Assembly: GCA_002732015.1 (NCBI GenBank)
Contig: PCCU01000025.1
Coordinates: forward strand, 10,666 to 29,231
Direction of reading: 5' to 3'
Source: Candidatus Pelagibacterales bacterium
Lineage (GTDB): Bacteria; Pseudomonadota; Alphaproteobacteria; TMED109
DNA: 18,566 nt
A program made the translations under genes and the position numbers. Under the pieces are notes generated by a model, which saw only the letters and a program-made list of their open reading frames with translations, was not told the DNA's origin and made no database searches. Positions 1 through 7,928 of this stretch are shown one piece after another (within the stretch, counting starts at the first letter, position 1; every line of letters begins with the position of its first letter).

Positions 1-598
1 AGTTTACGACGTCTTTTTCAATATTTCTTGCCATATTTCTACCCTTGGCATAAACTTTGTCACCTATTAAAGGACATCCCTTAGAAAGCAGGTGGACTCT
101 TATTTGATGAGTTCTTCCTGTAAGAATTTTGCATTCAATAAGTGAGAATTTATTATAGTATGTGTTAATAGTTTTATATATTGTAACTGCTTCTTTAGAT
201 TTTTTAGAAAAACTTATTTTTTTTTTTCCTAAATAACTTGCTATTGGTATGTTGATTTTTCCTGCAATAGGGTTTGGGGCTCCCCAGACTAATGCATGAT
301 AAATTTTTTCTACTTCTCTTAAAAGAAATTGTTTTTTTAATGAATTAAAAGCTTTATCAGTTTTAGTAAAAATTATTATACCTGAAGTTTCTCTGTCTAA
401 TCTATGGACCACACCAGGCCTATTGGTGTTTTCTCCTCTGCTTAAAGTAATATTATTTTCTTTTAATAAGTCCACTAAACTATATTCATTTACATATAAA
501 TCAGAATGAGTAATTATCCCTGAATCTTTATTTATTACTATTAACTCATTATCCTCAAAAATTATTTTTAATTTAAAATTTTTTTTTTTTAAACTCAT
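1..598 (-). CDS. RluA/RluD-family 23S rRNA pseudouridine synthase (partial, C-terminus off window)
   Basis: Reading the minus strand from the ATG at 598 gives 199 open codons that run off the left edge. The product isomerises uridine to pseudouridine in large-subunit rRNA. The catalytic motif HRLDRETSG lies at about residues 65-73, with Asp68 as the nucleophile. The family strand FEDNELIVINK (about 14-24) precedes it, and the conserved GRTHQIRVHL segment follows. The S4 RNA-binding domain that normally precedes the catalytic domain in RluC and RluD is absent: a stop codon lies in frame seven codons upstream of the ATG and only 106 bp separate it from the next gene. It is therefore an S4-less form, as in RluA, or a shortened RluD. 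The coding strand carries a 12-A tract (plus-strand T579-T590) at codons 3-7. It is divergent from the DUF6476-like gene, a neighbour I recall beside rluD in other alphaproteobacteria. Confidence 0.9.
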   Translation of the reverse strand, partial: MSLKKKNFKLKIIFEDNELIVINKDSGIITHSDLYVNEYSLVDLLKENNITLSRGENTNRPGVVHRLDRETSGIIIFTKTDKAFNSLKKQFLLREVEKIYHALVWGAPNPIAGKINIPIASYLGKKKISFSKKSKEAVTIYKTINTYYNKFSLIECKILTGRTHQIRVHLLSKGCPLIGDKVYAKGRNMARNIEKDVVN

Positions 599-704
599 TA
601 TCTTGTTAATATTTTTCTCTCAAATCAATTACTTTATAAATTTAATAAAAGTTTTTTTCTATATAATTTTACTATAGAATTAATTCGTAAAGTATAAAAG
701 TAAA
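599..704. promoter_or_regulatory. Divergent intergenic region between the rluD-like gene and the DUF6476-like gene
   Basis: This 106-bp, almost purely A/T spacer must hold promoters for both directions. On the plus strand a perfect TATAAT at 662-667 lies about 40 bp before the ATG at 705, but no good -35 element is visible at the right distance. In DNA this A/T-rich a chance match is likely. No Shine-Dalgarno sequence is visible in front of 705. Confidence 0.3.
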
Positions 705-989
705 ATGAACATAAAGTTTTTGAAATTTATAGTTATTTTTATGGGAATTCTTATTGTTATTGGAGTTCTAGTTTTAGGTATGTCTATCTATATAAAGTTT
801 AAGAATATATCAAATATTAATAATAAAAATCATTTTATTATTAATATGCCAGACAATATGAATTTTTTAGGTCATGATATTTTTGAAGACAAAATTTATA
901 TATCCTATAAATCTTCTAATAAGATCATAATTAAAATTTATAGCCTGATAACTGGAAGAGCTATAAAAGAAATTGAAATATTGAAATAA
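705..989 (+). CDS. Small single-pass membrane protein, DUF6476-like
   Basis: This 94-residue protein of unknown function has one strongly hydrophobic segment at about residues 8-28, followed by a short soluble part (about 45-94) rich in beta-type sequence. The C-terminal pattern, KIYISYKSSNKIIIKIYS then LITGRAIKEIEI, resembles the 'D-R-I-L-I-F-D-x-x-T-G-x-x-x-x-x-x-E-I' ending I recall for the alphaproteobacterial DUF6476 family. That family is typically about 95 residues, membrane-anchored and encoded beside an RluA-type pseudouridine synthase, as here. The soluble domain probably faces the periplasm, with a short positively charged N-terminus (MNIKFLK) inside. It may be co-transcribed with the secreted protein that follows 28 bp downstream. 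No ribosome binding site is evident. The family assignment is from memory of the pattern and context. Confidence 0.75.
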   Translation: MNIKFLKFIVIFMGILIVIGVLVLGMSIYIKFKNISNINNKNHFIINMPDNMNFLGHDIFEDKIYISYKSSNKIIIKIYSLITGRAIKEIEILK

Positions 990-1017
990 TAAATTGTTGT
1001 GATACCTTCACTGTAAT

Positions 1018-2142
1018 ATGATTAAATTATCAAAACTTTTTTTAATATTAGCTATATTTTCTTCCTTTTTTAATAATTATACTTTTTCTCAAGAAAAAAA
1101 AAACAAATGTAGAATAAACTCTAATAAACAAATTCTTGATTTTATAAAAAAAGAATTAACTCCGTTTAAACAGGGAACAAATGATGAAGGACCTAGACTT
1201 TCTAATGCGGATTTAAAGCAATTAGAAATAAAGCATTTTTCAGAGCAATTAAAAGATTCAAGGGAAATGAGAATGGATATACTAAGTTTTTCTACTCTTA
1301 ATCAAAATGATTTAGAAATTTTTAAAAAGTTTACATCCAAAATAAAGTTAGTTTTAAGTGATTGTTCGGAAGTAGTTTTTTTTGGAGATACCCTACTAGG
1401 TGCATATGAGTTACCTTATGAAGATATGCTTAAAGCATTTACTTTAGCATCTAAAAATAATAATGCTATTATTTTAAATTTTATAAAAAATCAGGTTACC
1501 CCTAAACCAATTAATTTATATGATGGTATCAATATCTTAATGAATGACTTTGCTACCCAGCAAAATGTTATAATGGAACTTCTATCAGAGGAGGTAAAAA
1601 ATGTATTTTTTGGCGACAATACTACTGTTGCAACCACAGATATTGCCGAGGCAAGATTATTAAGTTTTTCTTTACTAGGTGGTAAAATTTTAGATGCTCA
1701 AAATAAACTATTGTTTTTTATTCTTCCAAAGACTTATAAAGAGGTAAAGTCTTCTATAGGAACCTTGGTATTAGATATAGATGGAAATTTATATGAGATA
1801 CCTAATCTTAACTACCTACTTAGTGTAAACATATTAAGTGGCTTGGGTGTTAATACTAGAACGTTAACTATGTCTGAAATAGTTAGTAATTCAAGTTCCT
1901 GTAAAATTGACATAGCTGGAAATTGGATGCATAAAATAAATGGGATAGAAAAAAGAGGTTGTCCATTTAATTCGGTAGCAAAAAAAATGCTATTAGAGGC
2001 TAATCATAAAAACTCTAGAGATTATGATACATATAGAGCGGTTTTTGAAGAAATAGAAAATATTAATTTTAGTCCTAAAAAGGAAACGGACTCTGATAAT
2101 TCTGAAATAGGTGGACCTGCTTTAGGAACTTCTCCAAATTAA
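1018..2142 (+). CDS. Unrecognised secreted protein with internal repeat
   Basis: I do not recognise this 374-residue protein. It begins with a signal peptide (Lys3 and Lys6, hydrophobic core about 7-20, likely cleavage after TFS at 22-24), so it should be periplasmic or exported. The mature part has four cysteines (C31, C116, C295, C315), compatible with disulfides. Two segments look duplicated: ILDFIKKELTP at 39-49 resembles ILNFIKNQVTP at 152-162, and each copy is followed by a VFFGD element (120-124 and 196-200) and then a helical stretch. The last 20 residues are polar and end in GGPALGTSPN. The codons from about 1094 contain a 10-A run that keeps the reading frame. It lies 28 bp after the DUF6476-like gene and overlaps the 3' end of the convergent amidase gene by 4 bp. 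No Shine-Dalgarno sequence is visible. Base composition is like the neighbours, with no sign of transfer. Confidence 0.85.
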   Translation: MIKLSKLFLILAIFSSFFNNYTFSQEKKNKCRINSNKQILDFIKKELTPFKQGTNDEGPRLSNADLKQLEIKHFSEQLKDSREMRMDILSFSTLNQNDLEIFKKFTSKIKLVLSDCSEVVFFGDTLLGAYELPYEDMLKAFTLASKNNNAIILNFIKNQVTPKPINLYDGINILMNDFATQQNVIMELLSEEVKNVFFGDNTTVATTDIAEARLLSFSLLGGKILDAQNKLLFFILPKTYKEVKSSIGTLVLDIDGNLYEIPNLNYLLSVNILSGLGVNTRTLTMSEIVSNSSSCKIDIAGNWMHKINGIEKRGCPFNSVAKKMLLEANHKNSRDYDTYRAVFEEIENINFSPKKETDSDNSEIGGPALGTSPN

Positions 2143-3257
2143 ATTTTAGATCTAGTTCTAACGTAATCAATAATTGCTTCAGATAGTGCTTTTAGAACTC
2201 TTGCTCTAGACTTTTTATTACTTAAATATTTAGCATCTTTTGGGTTAGATAGGAAACCTAATTCAACTAAAACAGATGGGATATCTGGAGACTTTAATAC
2301 AGCAAAACCAGCATGCCTATGAGGTCTTCTTAATGCCCTATATCCATTGTCTCTAATTTTGCTTACATATATTTCTGCAAATGATGCAGATGCATTTTTA
2401 GTATCTCTTCTTTGTAAATCTAATAATATTGAAAATACTTCATTATCTACTTTATTACTGTCAATACCAGCAATTAAATCAACTTTATTCTCTCTCTCTG
2501 CTAGCATTGCTGTTACTTTATCTGAAGCTTTGTCTGAAAGTGTATAAATAGAGGTGCCTCTTGTTGATTTTTTTTTAACACTATCTACATGTATCGATAT
2601 AAATAAGTCACTATTATTTTTTTTTGCTATATTTCTTCTTTTTCTTAAAGAAATAAATTCATCCTTATTTCTAGTTAAATGTACTTGATAACCTTTTTTA
2701 TCTAATAATATTTTAAGTTCTTTTGCTGCTAATAAGGTAATATCTTTTTCTCTATAACTGTACTTAACTGCTCCCGGATCTAACCCCCCATGACCAGGAT
2801 CAAGTGTTATGGTGAACGGTTTTTTTGGTTGTAAAGCCTTTTTTTTAGTTATTACTTTTTTTTGAAGTTGAAGATCAACAACTAATCTATAAAAATTTTT
2901 TTCATTTTTTTTAAGGTAAAAGTTTTTTTCAATAAAAGCCTTTCCTTTAAGATCAAAAACCAACCTTATAATACCTTTTCCATTATTATTAATCCTGACT
3001 TTTTCTATAAGTTTACTTTTTAAATCATAAGTCCCTTTATTTTCAGAAGCTTCAATATCAATTACTAACCTAGGTTTATTATCTAAAGTAAATATCGAAT
3101 AAGCAGTTTTCTGGGAAAGATCAAGAACTATCCTTGTTGTAACCTTATCAATTTTATCCGAGGTTCTAATTCTCTTAATAATGTTCTGTTTGGAAAAACA
3201 ATCATTAAGTATAATTAAGGTCAGAAAAAAAAGAAAGTATTTAGATATATATTTCAT
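2139..3257 (-). CDS. amiC: N-acetylmuramoyl-L-alanine amidase (AmiC type)
   Basis: This periplasmic zinc amidase cuts the amide bond between muramic acid and the stem peptide of peptidoglycan, mainly to split septal wall for daughter-cell separation. The 372-residue protein has a signal peptide (about 1-22) and an AMIN-like beta domain (about 28-130) that usually targets such enzymes to the septum. The Amidase_3 domain spans 147-370. Expected zinc ligands are His156 (LDPGHGG), Glu170 (YREKD) and His223 (ISIHVDS), with catalytic Glu332 (VELGFLSN). The insertion at about 255-300 (EVFSILLDLQ and following) resembles the autoinhibitory helix of AmiB/AmiC, which is relieved by EnvC/NlpD-type activators. 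Cys20 is not in a convincing lipobox. The gene is divergent from RNase E, a neighbourhood common in alphaproteobacteria, and converges on the secreted unknown with a 4-bp overlap. Confidence 0.95.
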   Translation of the reverse strand: MKYISKYFLFFLTLIILNDCFSKQNIIKRIRTSDKIDKVTTRIVLDLSQKTAYSIFTLDNKPRLVIDIEASENKGTYDLKSKLIEKVRINNNGKGIIRLVFDLKGKAFIEKNFYLKKNEKNFYRLVVDLQLQKKVITKKKALQPKKPFTITLDPGHGGLDPGAVKYSYREKDITLLAAKELKILLDKKGYQVHLTRNKDEFISLRKRRNIAKKNNSDLFISIHVDSVKKKSTRGTSIYTLSDKASDKVTAMLAERENKVDLIAGIDSNKVDNEVFSILLDLQRRDTKNASASFAEIYVSKIRDNGYRALRRPHRHAGFAVLKSPDIPSVLVELGFLSNPKDAKYLSNKKSRARVLKALSEAIIDYVRTRSKI

Positions 3258-3337
3258 TAGAAATAAATATTAATATATATTATGTTTTGTAAATAGTTTT
3301 TATTTAGTATACTTAACATATAAAAAAAATAAGGAAT

Positions 3338-3358
3338 ATCTAAATTTCAAATTTAGAT
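3338..3358. promoter_or_regulatory. Perfect 10-bp inverted repeat upstream of RNase E
   Basis: Bases 3338-3347 (ATCTAAATTT) and 3349-3358 (AAATTTAGAT) are exact reverse complements around a single C. The dyad lies 44 bp before the RNase E start, inside the 145-bp spacer shared with the divergent amidase gene. Possible upstream promoter elements are TTGTAA (3287-3292) and TATACT (3308-3313), but their 15-bp spacing is poor. If transcription starts near 3320, the dyad would form a hairpin of about nine pairs in the 5' leader. Otherwise it could be an operator. RNase E messages are autoregulated through their leader in enterobacteria, so a leader hairpin is plausible but unproven here. A weak GGAG ribosome binding site lies at 3388-3391. 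Confidence 0.4.
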
Positions 3359-3402
3359 TATGCGTAGATTTATGAATTTATTACATTGGAGTTTTATAAA
3401 AA

Positions 3403-5385
3403 ATGAAAAAAAGCATTTTAGTAGATGCTGCTCATTCGGAAGAAACAAGGGTTTTAGTCTTATCAGAAAATATTATAGAGGAATTAGATTTTGAAAGTAC
3501 TACAAAGGCACAACATAAAGGAAATATTTATCTTGCCAAAGTTTCAAGAGTAGAACCCTCACTTAGAGCAGCATTCGTTGATTATGGAAATGATAGGCAT
3601 GGATTTTTGCCATTCAGTGAAATACACCCTGATTATTTTCAAATACCTGTTTCAGATAAAGAAAGATTAATTGAAAGTACTTTAAACAAAAGTAACATGA
3701 AACAAGAAATAGGCATTGATTTAAACACAAAAAAAAAATTAAAATCATCTAAAAGTGAAAATGACGAGGAAGAAATTTCATTTAATGAACAGTTAAACCT
3801 CAAACAGGCAAGTATTAGAAGAAGTAAATTGTATTCTAAATATAAAATACAAGAAGTTATTAAAAGAAGACAAATTCTCCTAATACAAGTAACCAAAGAG
3901 GAAAGAGGAAATAAAGGAGCAGCACTTACTACCTTTTTATCATTAGCAGGAAGATATTGTGTTTTAATGCCAAACTCTGCTAATTCTGGGGGGATAAGTA
4001 AAAAAATACCTTTCAAAACTAGAAAAAAAATGAGAGATATTATTAATGCTATTAATATTCCTGTAGAAATGTCTATGATATTAAGAACTGCTGGCTCCCT
4101 TAAAACTAAGACAGAAATTAAGAGAGACTACGATAATTTAATAAAGTTATGGAACGAAATTAAAAATAAAACTATGAAATCAATTGCTCCTATTTTGGTG
4201 CATCAAGAAAACCATATTATAAAAAGGGTTATTAGAGATTATTTTTCTAATGAACTCTCTGAAATAGTAATAGAAGGAGACGAAGCTTTTAAATTAGGAA
4301 AGTCTTTTATGAAAACTCTAATGCCAAGTAAAGTCAAACTTATAAAAAAATTTAAAGAAAGTTTGCCTATATTTAATTTTTACGATGTAGAAAAACAAAT
4401 TAATCATATTTTTCAACCTGAAGTTCAGCTTAAATCAGGAGGTTCCATAGTTATATCTCCAACTGAAGCATTAGTTTCAATAGATGTAAACTCTGGGAGA
4501 TCAACGACTGAACGAGATATTGAACCTACGGCAGTTAAAACGAACCTAGAAGCAGCTAAAGAAATAGCAAGACAACTAAAACTTAGAGACCTTGGAGGTT
4601 TAATAGTTATAGATTTTATTGATATGAATATCAGAAAAAATAACTATTTGGTAGAAAATGTCCTTAAAAATTCAGTTAAATTTGATAGAGCAAAAATTCA
4701 AATAGGCCGTATATCGTCCTTTGGCCTTCTAGAAATGTCAAGACAAAGAATGAAACCAAGCCTATTGGAATTAAACTTTAAAGTTTGTAATGTTTGTGAG
4801 GGCACTGGATTAGTAAGGTCTATAGAGTCACAAAGTTTACAATTAATTAGAAATTTAGATTTAATTTTAAAAAGTCCTCAAAGAAAAGAAATCAAGTTAG
4901 AATTAAACTCTGAACTCTCAGAGTATTTGCTAAATAATAAATATCATTTTTTTGCTAATAGTAACTCTTTTGATAATCATTTGTTAACAATTAAAGTAGG
5001 GAAAAATATAAATGAAAATAAATTTTCTATTACAGTTAATAATCTGGAGGAAGAAAAAACAGAAGAAAAAAAGGTAGAAGCAAATTTATTTCATGAAAAA
5101 AAAGAAAAAACAAACAAAAGAAGTTATACAAAAAAGAAAATTACAAAAAATAAGGATAATGGTGATAAAGAAAAGACCTTAAAAAGAAAGACCAAGGAAG
5201 ATTCAAATAAAATAAAACAAACCGAAAGAAATAAGTCCTCATCAAAAAGTAAAAAACAAGAATATCAAAAAACTAACTCAGTGAAAGCAAAAGTTAAAAA
5301 AAAACCTTCTCAAAAGCCTAAAAAAGAAAAAAGCAATGCAACTAATTCTTCGCTAGAGGTAAAAAAAGGATGGTGGAAAAAATAA
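3403..5385 (+). CDS. rne: Ribonuclease E (RNase E/G family)
   Basis: This endoribonuclease starts mRNA decay and matures rRNA and tRNA. In the 660-residue protein, the S1 RNA-binding domain begins at about 37 (GNIYLAKVSRVEPSLRAAFV) and carries a charged insertion at about 85-145, as is usual in alphaproteobacteria. The 5'-sensor/RNase H-like region follows. The catalytic domain has the two magnesium-binding aspartates, Asp361 (SIDVNSG) and Asp404 (VIDFIDM). The zinc-link is C462-N-V-C465, which joins protomers into the tetramer. From about 548 the tail is disordered, Lys/Glu-rich, and fits an RNA-binding scaffold. It ends in KKGWWKK, with GWW at 656-658. In Caulobacter a terminal GWW element of RNase E binds polynucleotide phosphorylase, so this is probably the degradosome anchor. 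A 10-A run at 3729-3738 is in frame. The stop codon abuts the stop of the convergent aminotransferase. Confidence 0.97.
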   Translation: MKKSILVDAAHSEETRVLVLSENIIEELDFESTTKAQHKGNIYLAKVSRVEPSLRAAFVDYGNDRHGFLPFSEIHPDYFQIPVSDKERLIESTLNKSNMKQEIGIDLNTKKKLKSSKSENDEEEISFNEQLNLKQASIRRSKLYSKYKIQEVIKRRQILLIQVTKEERGNKGAALTTFLSLAGRYCVLMPNSANSGGISKKIPFKTRKKMRDIINAINIPVEMSMILRTAGSLKTKTEIKRDYDNLIKLWNEIKNKTMKSIAPILVHQENHIIKRVIRDYFSNELSEIVIEGDEAFKLGKSFMKTLMPSKVKLIKKFKESLPIFNFYDVEKQINHIFQPEVQLKSGGSIVISPTEALVSIDVNSGRSTTERDIEPTAVKTNLEAAKEIARQLKLRDLGGLIVIDFIDMNIRKNNYLVENVLKNSVKFDRAKIQIGRISSFGLLEMSRQRMKPSLLELNFKVCNVCEGTGLVRSIESQSLQLIRNLDLILKSPQRKEIKLELNSELSEYLLNNKYHFFANSNSFDNHLLTIKVGKNINENKFSITVNNLEEEKTEEKKVEANLFHEKKEKTNKRSYTKKKITKNKDNGDKEKTLKRKTKEDSNKIKQTERNKSSSKSKKQEYQKTNSVKAKVKKKPSQKPKKEKSNATNSSLEVKKGWWKK

Positions 5386-6543
5386 CTACAACCATCTTCC
5401 AATTCTATTTATGCCTTCTTTCAAATCTTTTTCGCTACCAGCAAAAGATATTCTTATGTATGAGTTTCCGTTCTTTTCATCAAAGTCTACTCCAGGTGCT
5501 ACAGTCACATTAATATCTTCAACCATTTTCTCACAAAATTTATAGGAGTTTTTTGTAAAGTTAGAAACGTCTATATAAAAATAAAAAGCGCCATTAGGTA
5601 CAAAAAATTTTTTAAAACCTATCTCTGGTAACCTTTGTATTAAAAAGTCTCTCTTTCTAATATAGCTTTTTACTATATCATCAAAGTAATGATAGTAATT
5701 AAATGTTTGTATTGCTGTATATTGTGATATGGATGATGGGCTAAGATAAAGATTCATAGCTAGTTTGCTAACTTCTTTAATATGATCTTCATTGCTAATA
5801 ATCCATCCAAGCCTCCATCCAGTCATAAGAAAATATTTTGAAAAGCTATTTATAACTATTCCATTAGAATTAAAAGATAATAAGCTTTCTTCTTTTGACT
5901 TTATTTCATAGTTAATTCCTTGGTATATTTCATCCGATATAATAATAATATTTTTTTCTAAACAAATATTATTTATTTCCTGTAATAATTTTTTATTGAT
6001 AGTGGCTCCTGTAGGGTTTGAAGGACTAGACAATATAATGCCTTTAATATACTTAGGGAGTTTTTGAATTTGAGAGACTTCTATATCAAAATTATTTTTG
6101 ATATTAGTATATATTATATGAACTTTAATATTAAGTGCCTTTAAAATATTTGAATAACAAGGATAGCCAGGAGAAACTATAGCTAGCGTATCTCCTTTTT
6201 TAAAAAGAGACAGCAATGATAATAAGATAGAAGCAGAAGCGCCCGATGTAACCGCTACTTGTCCAACATTTATTTCTATTTTATATCTGTTAAGATAATG
6301 CTTAACTATTGCATTTCTTAATTCCAAAAGTCCTATTGACTCAGTATACCCTATTTTAATTTTTAATAATTTCTTACTAACTTGATCGAGTAGCTTTTTA
6401 GGTAGCGATGATGCTGGCTCTCCTAAAGATAAATGTATAGTATTTTTTCCTGTAGGGTCAATTTTTTTACCCTTTTCAAATATTTTTATAGCATAAAAGG
6501 GTTTTATTTTATCTGTATTATAAAAAATTGTGTTATCCTCCAA
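5386..6543 (-). CDS. PLP-dependent class I aminotransferase (AspC/AatA-like)
   Basis: This fold-type I, PLP-dependent transaminase moves an amino group between an amino acid (probably aspartate or a similar substrate) and a 2-oxoacid in the cytoplasm. Visible signatures in the 385 residues are SPSNPTG with Asn176, SDEIYQG with Asp204 and Tyr207, the Schiff-base lysine Lys236 in NSFSKYFLMTGWRLGW, and the carboxylate-binding Arg364 (YIRISFA). The start is a TTG at 6543. No in-frame ATG lies near it, the first internal methionine is far inside the PLP domain, and TTG gives the short N-terminal lead-in expected before PFYAI. Only 7 bp separate this start codon from the start of the divergent M48 protease, so promoter or leader sequence must overlap that gene. 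Its stop abuts the RNase E stop. Substrate cannot be fixed from sequence; homologues next to M48 proteases are usually labelled aspartate or generic aminotransferase. Confidence 0.93.
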   Translation of the reverse strand: MEDNTIFYNTDKIKPFYAIKIFEKGKKIDPTGKNTIHLSLGEPASSLPKKLLDQVSKKLLKIKIGYTESIGLLELRNAIVKHYLNRYKIEINVGQVAVTSGASASILLSLLSLFKKGDTLAIVSPGYPCYSNILKALNIKVHIIYTNIKNNFDIEVSQIQKLPKYIKGIILSSPSNPTGATINKKLLQEINNICLEKNIIIISDEIYQGINYEIKSKEESLLSFNSNGIVINSFSKYFLMTGWRLGWIISNEDHIKEVSKLAMNLYLSPSSISQYTAIQTFNYYHYFDDIVKSYIRKRDFLIQRLPEIGFKKFFVPNGAFYFYIDVSNFTKNSYKFCEKMVEDINVTVAPGVDFDEKNGNSYIRISFAGSEKDLKEGINRIGRWL

Positions 6544-6550
6544 TTGAATT

Positions 6551-7903
6551 ATGGTATATTTTTTAAAAAAATTTAAGTTTTTATTAATTTTATTTAAAAT
6601 TTTTTTTATTTTTTCACAAAATACACTTCTTTTTGCAAATTATATTAGAGATACTGAGCTAGAAGTAGCATTACGTGATTGGTCTGCTCCTATATTTCAA
6701 GCAGCAAAAATTAATCCAAAAGAAATTAAAATTCATATAATTTCTAATAATAGTATAAATGCATTTGTGATTGATGGAAATAACATGTTTCTTCATACAG
6801 GATTAATTACTAAAGCGGGAAGTGCGAGTGGTGTAATTGGAGTTATTGCACATGAAGCAGGTCATATATCTGCAGGTCATATTTTAAAATTAAAAGAAAA
6901 AATTAGAGACCTCTCTGATAATCAGTTTATTACTAGTTTACTAGGAGTAGGAGTTGTACTAATGGGTAGAAAAAATCAATCAATTTCTAGCGATGACTCT
7001 GAGGAAATTGCAAAAGGTATATTAGCTATAGGGCCAGATATAACAAGAAGAAAGTTTTTTGCCTTCAGCAGAGCTAATGAATACGCAGCAGATGCCTTAG
7101 GAATAAAGTATTTAAAAAAAGCAAACAGAGACCCTGGTGCGTTAGGAATTATTTTAGAGCAGCTTTCAGGAAAAGAATTATTAATATCTGAAAGACAAGA
7201 CCCTTTTTTAAGAACACATCCACTTTCAAAAGAACGTTTAGGTTTTATAAAAAAACATAGATTATCTGATAAAGTTATGGAACCAGAAAAAGATAAAATA
7301 ATTTATAAAAGATTAAGAGCAAAGATAAATGCCTTTACAGAGCCTCCTGGAAAAACTTTGCTTATTAGTAAAAGTAACAATATTTACGATAAATATGCTA
7401 GAGCTATTGCTTACTTTAGAATTCCTATGTATGAAGAAGCAATTTTAGCTGTTAACTCCTTATTAAAGGATTATCCTAATGATCCATATTTTCTAGAATT
7501 AAAAGGTCAAATTTATGCTGAAAATGGTAAAGTCGAAAATGCTATTTTAGCATATAAAAAATCATTAGAACAAATTCAAGAGCCAGCACCTTTAATCATG
7601 TTGGCGCTTGCTAATATGCTTTTAGAGAAAAAAAATAGCACTAGGTCATACTTGGAAGCCAAGTCGCTTTTAGAGAGAACAGTATTTTTAGAGCCTAGCA
7701 ACATATTAGCATGGCACTTAAAAGGTATAGCTCATAGTAAATTAAAAGAATTTAATCTTGCAAACCTATCAGCCGCAGAGGAATATTTAATAAGAAATGA
7801 TTTTAAAAGAAGTAAATATTTTGCTAAAAAGGTTTTGGAAAAAAGTATTACTGGTAGCCCACAAAGTATAAGAGCATCCGATATTCTTAATATTGTAAAT
7901 TAA
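6551..7903 (+). CDS. M48 family periplasmic metalloprotease with TPR domain (BepA/YfgC-like)
   Basis: This is an exported zinc protease/chaperone of the BepA type, which monitors outer-membrane protein assembly and degrades stalled substrates such as LptD. The 450 residues begin with a signal peptide (about 1-30, hydrophobic 8-28, cleavage probably near FAN). The M48 catalytic domain has HEAGH at 101-105 (His101, Glu102, His105), and the third zinc ligand is Glu177 in SRANEYAADALG. The downstream RTHPLS segment (His223) matches the plug-loop histidine of BepA. From about 280 to the end, helical TPR-like repeats provide the protein-binding surface. The length is close to the roughly 480 residues of E. 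coli BepA. The ATG at 6551 is the only reasonable start. It heads a same-strand cluster with the DsbA-family gene 25 bp downstream, which points to a shared role in envelope protein quality control. Confidence 0.94.
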   Translation: MVYFLKKFKFLLILFKIFFIFSQNTLLFANYIRDTELEVALRDWSAPIFQAAKINPKEIKIHIISNNSINAFVIDGNNMFLHTGLITKAGSASGVIGVIAHEAGHISAGHILKLKEKIRDLSDNQFITSLLGVGVVLMGRKNQSISSDDSEEIAKGILAIGPDITRRKFFAFSRANEYAADALGIKYLKKANRDPGALGIILEQLSGKELLISERQDPFLRTHPLSKERLGFIKKHRLSDKVMEPEKDKIIYKRLRAKINAFTEPPGKTLLISKSNNIYDKYARAIAYFRIPMYEEAILAVNSLLKDYPNDPYFLELKGQIYAENGKVENAILAYKKSLEQIQEPAPLIMLALANMLLEKKNSTRSYLEAKSLLERTVFLEPSNILAWHLKGIAHSKLKEFNLANLSAAEEYLIRNDFKRSKYFAKKVLEKSITGSPQSIRASDILNIVN

Positions 7904-7928
7904 TTTAAACTATTATATTAATTAGTGT

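Noticed and set aside
3195..3201. Possible lipoprotein signal (Cys20) in the amidase
   Set aside because: The residues before Cys20 (ILND) do not fit a lipobox, so an ordinary signal peptide is more likely.
3639..4016. 125-codon open frame antisense to the RNase E S1-domain insertion
   Set aside because: It overlaps a conserved catalytic protein; its leucine-rich product is explained by reverse complement of A-rich codons.
5047..5352. Lys/Glu-rich end of RNase E as a frameshifted or junk extension
   Set aside because: The frame is continuous, the composition suits an RNA-binding scaffold, and it ends in the GWW element known from alphaproteobacterial RNase E.
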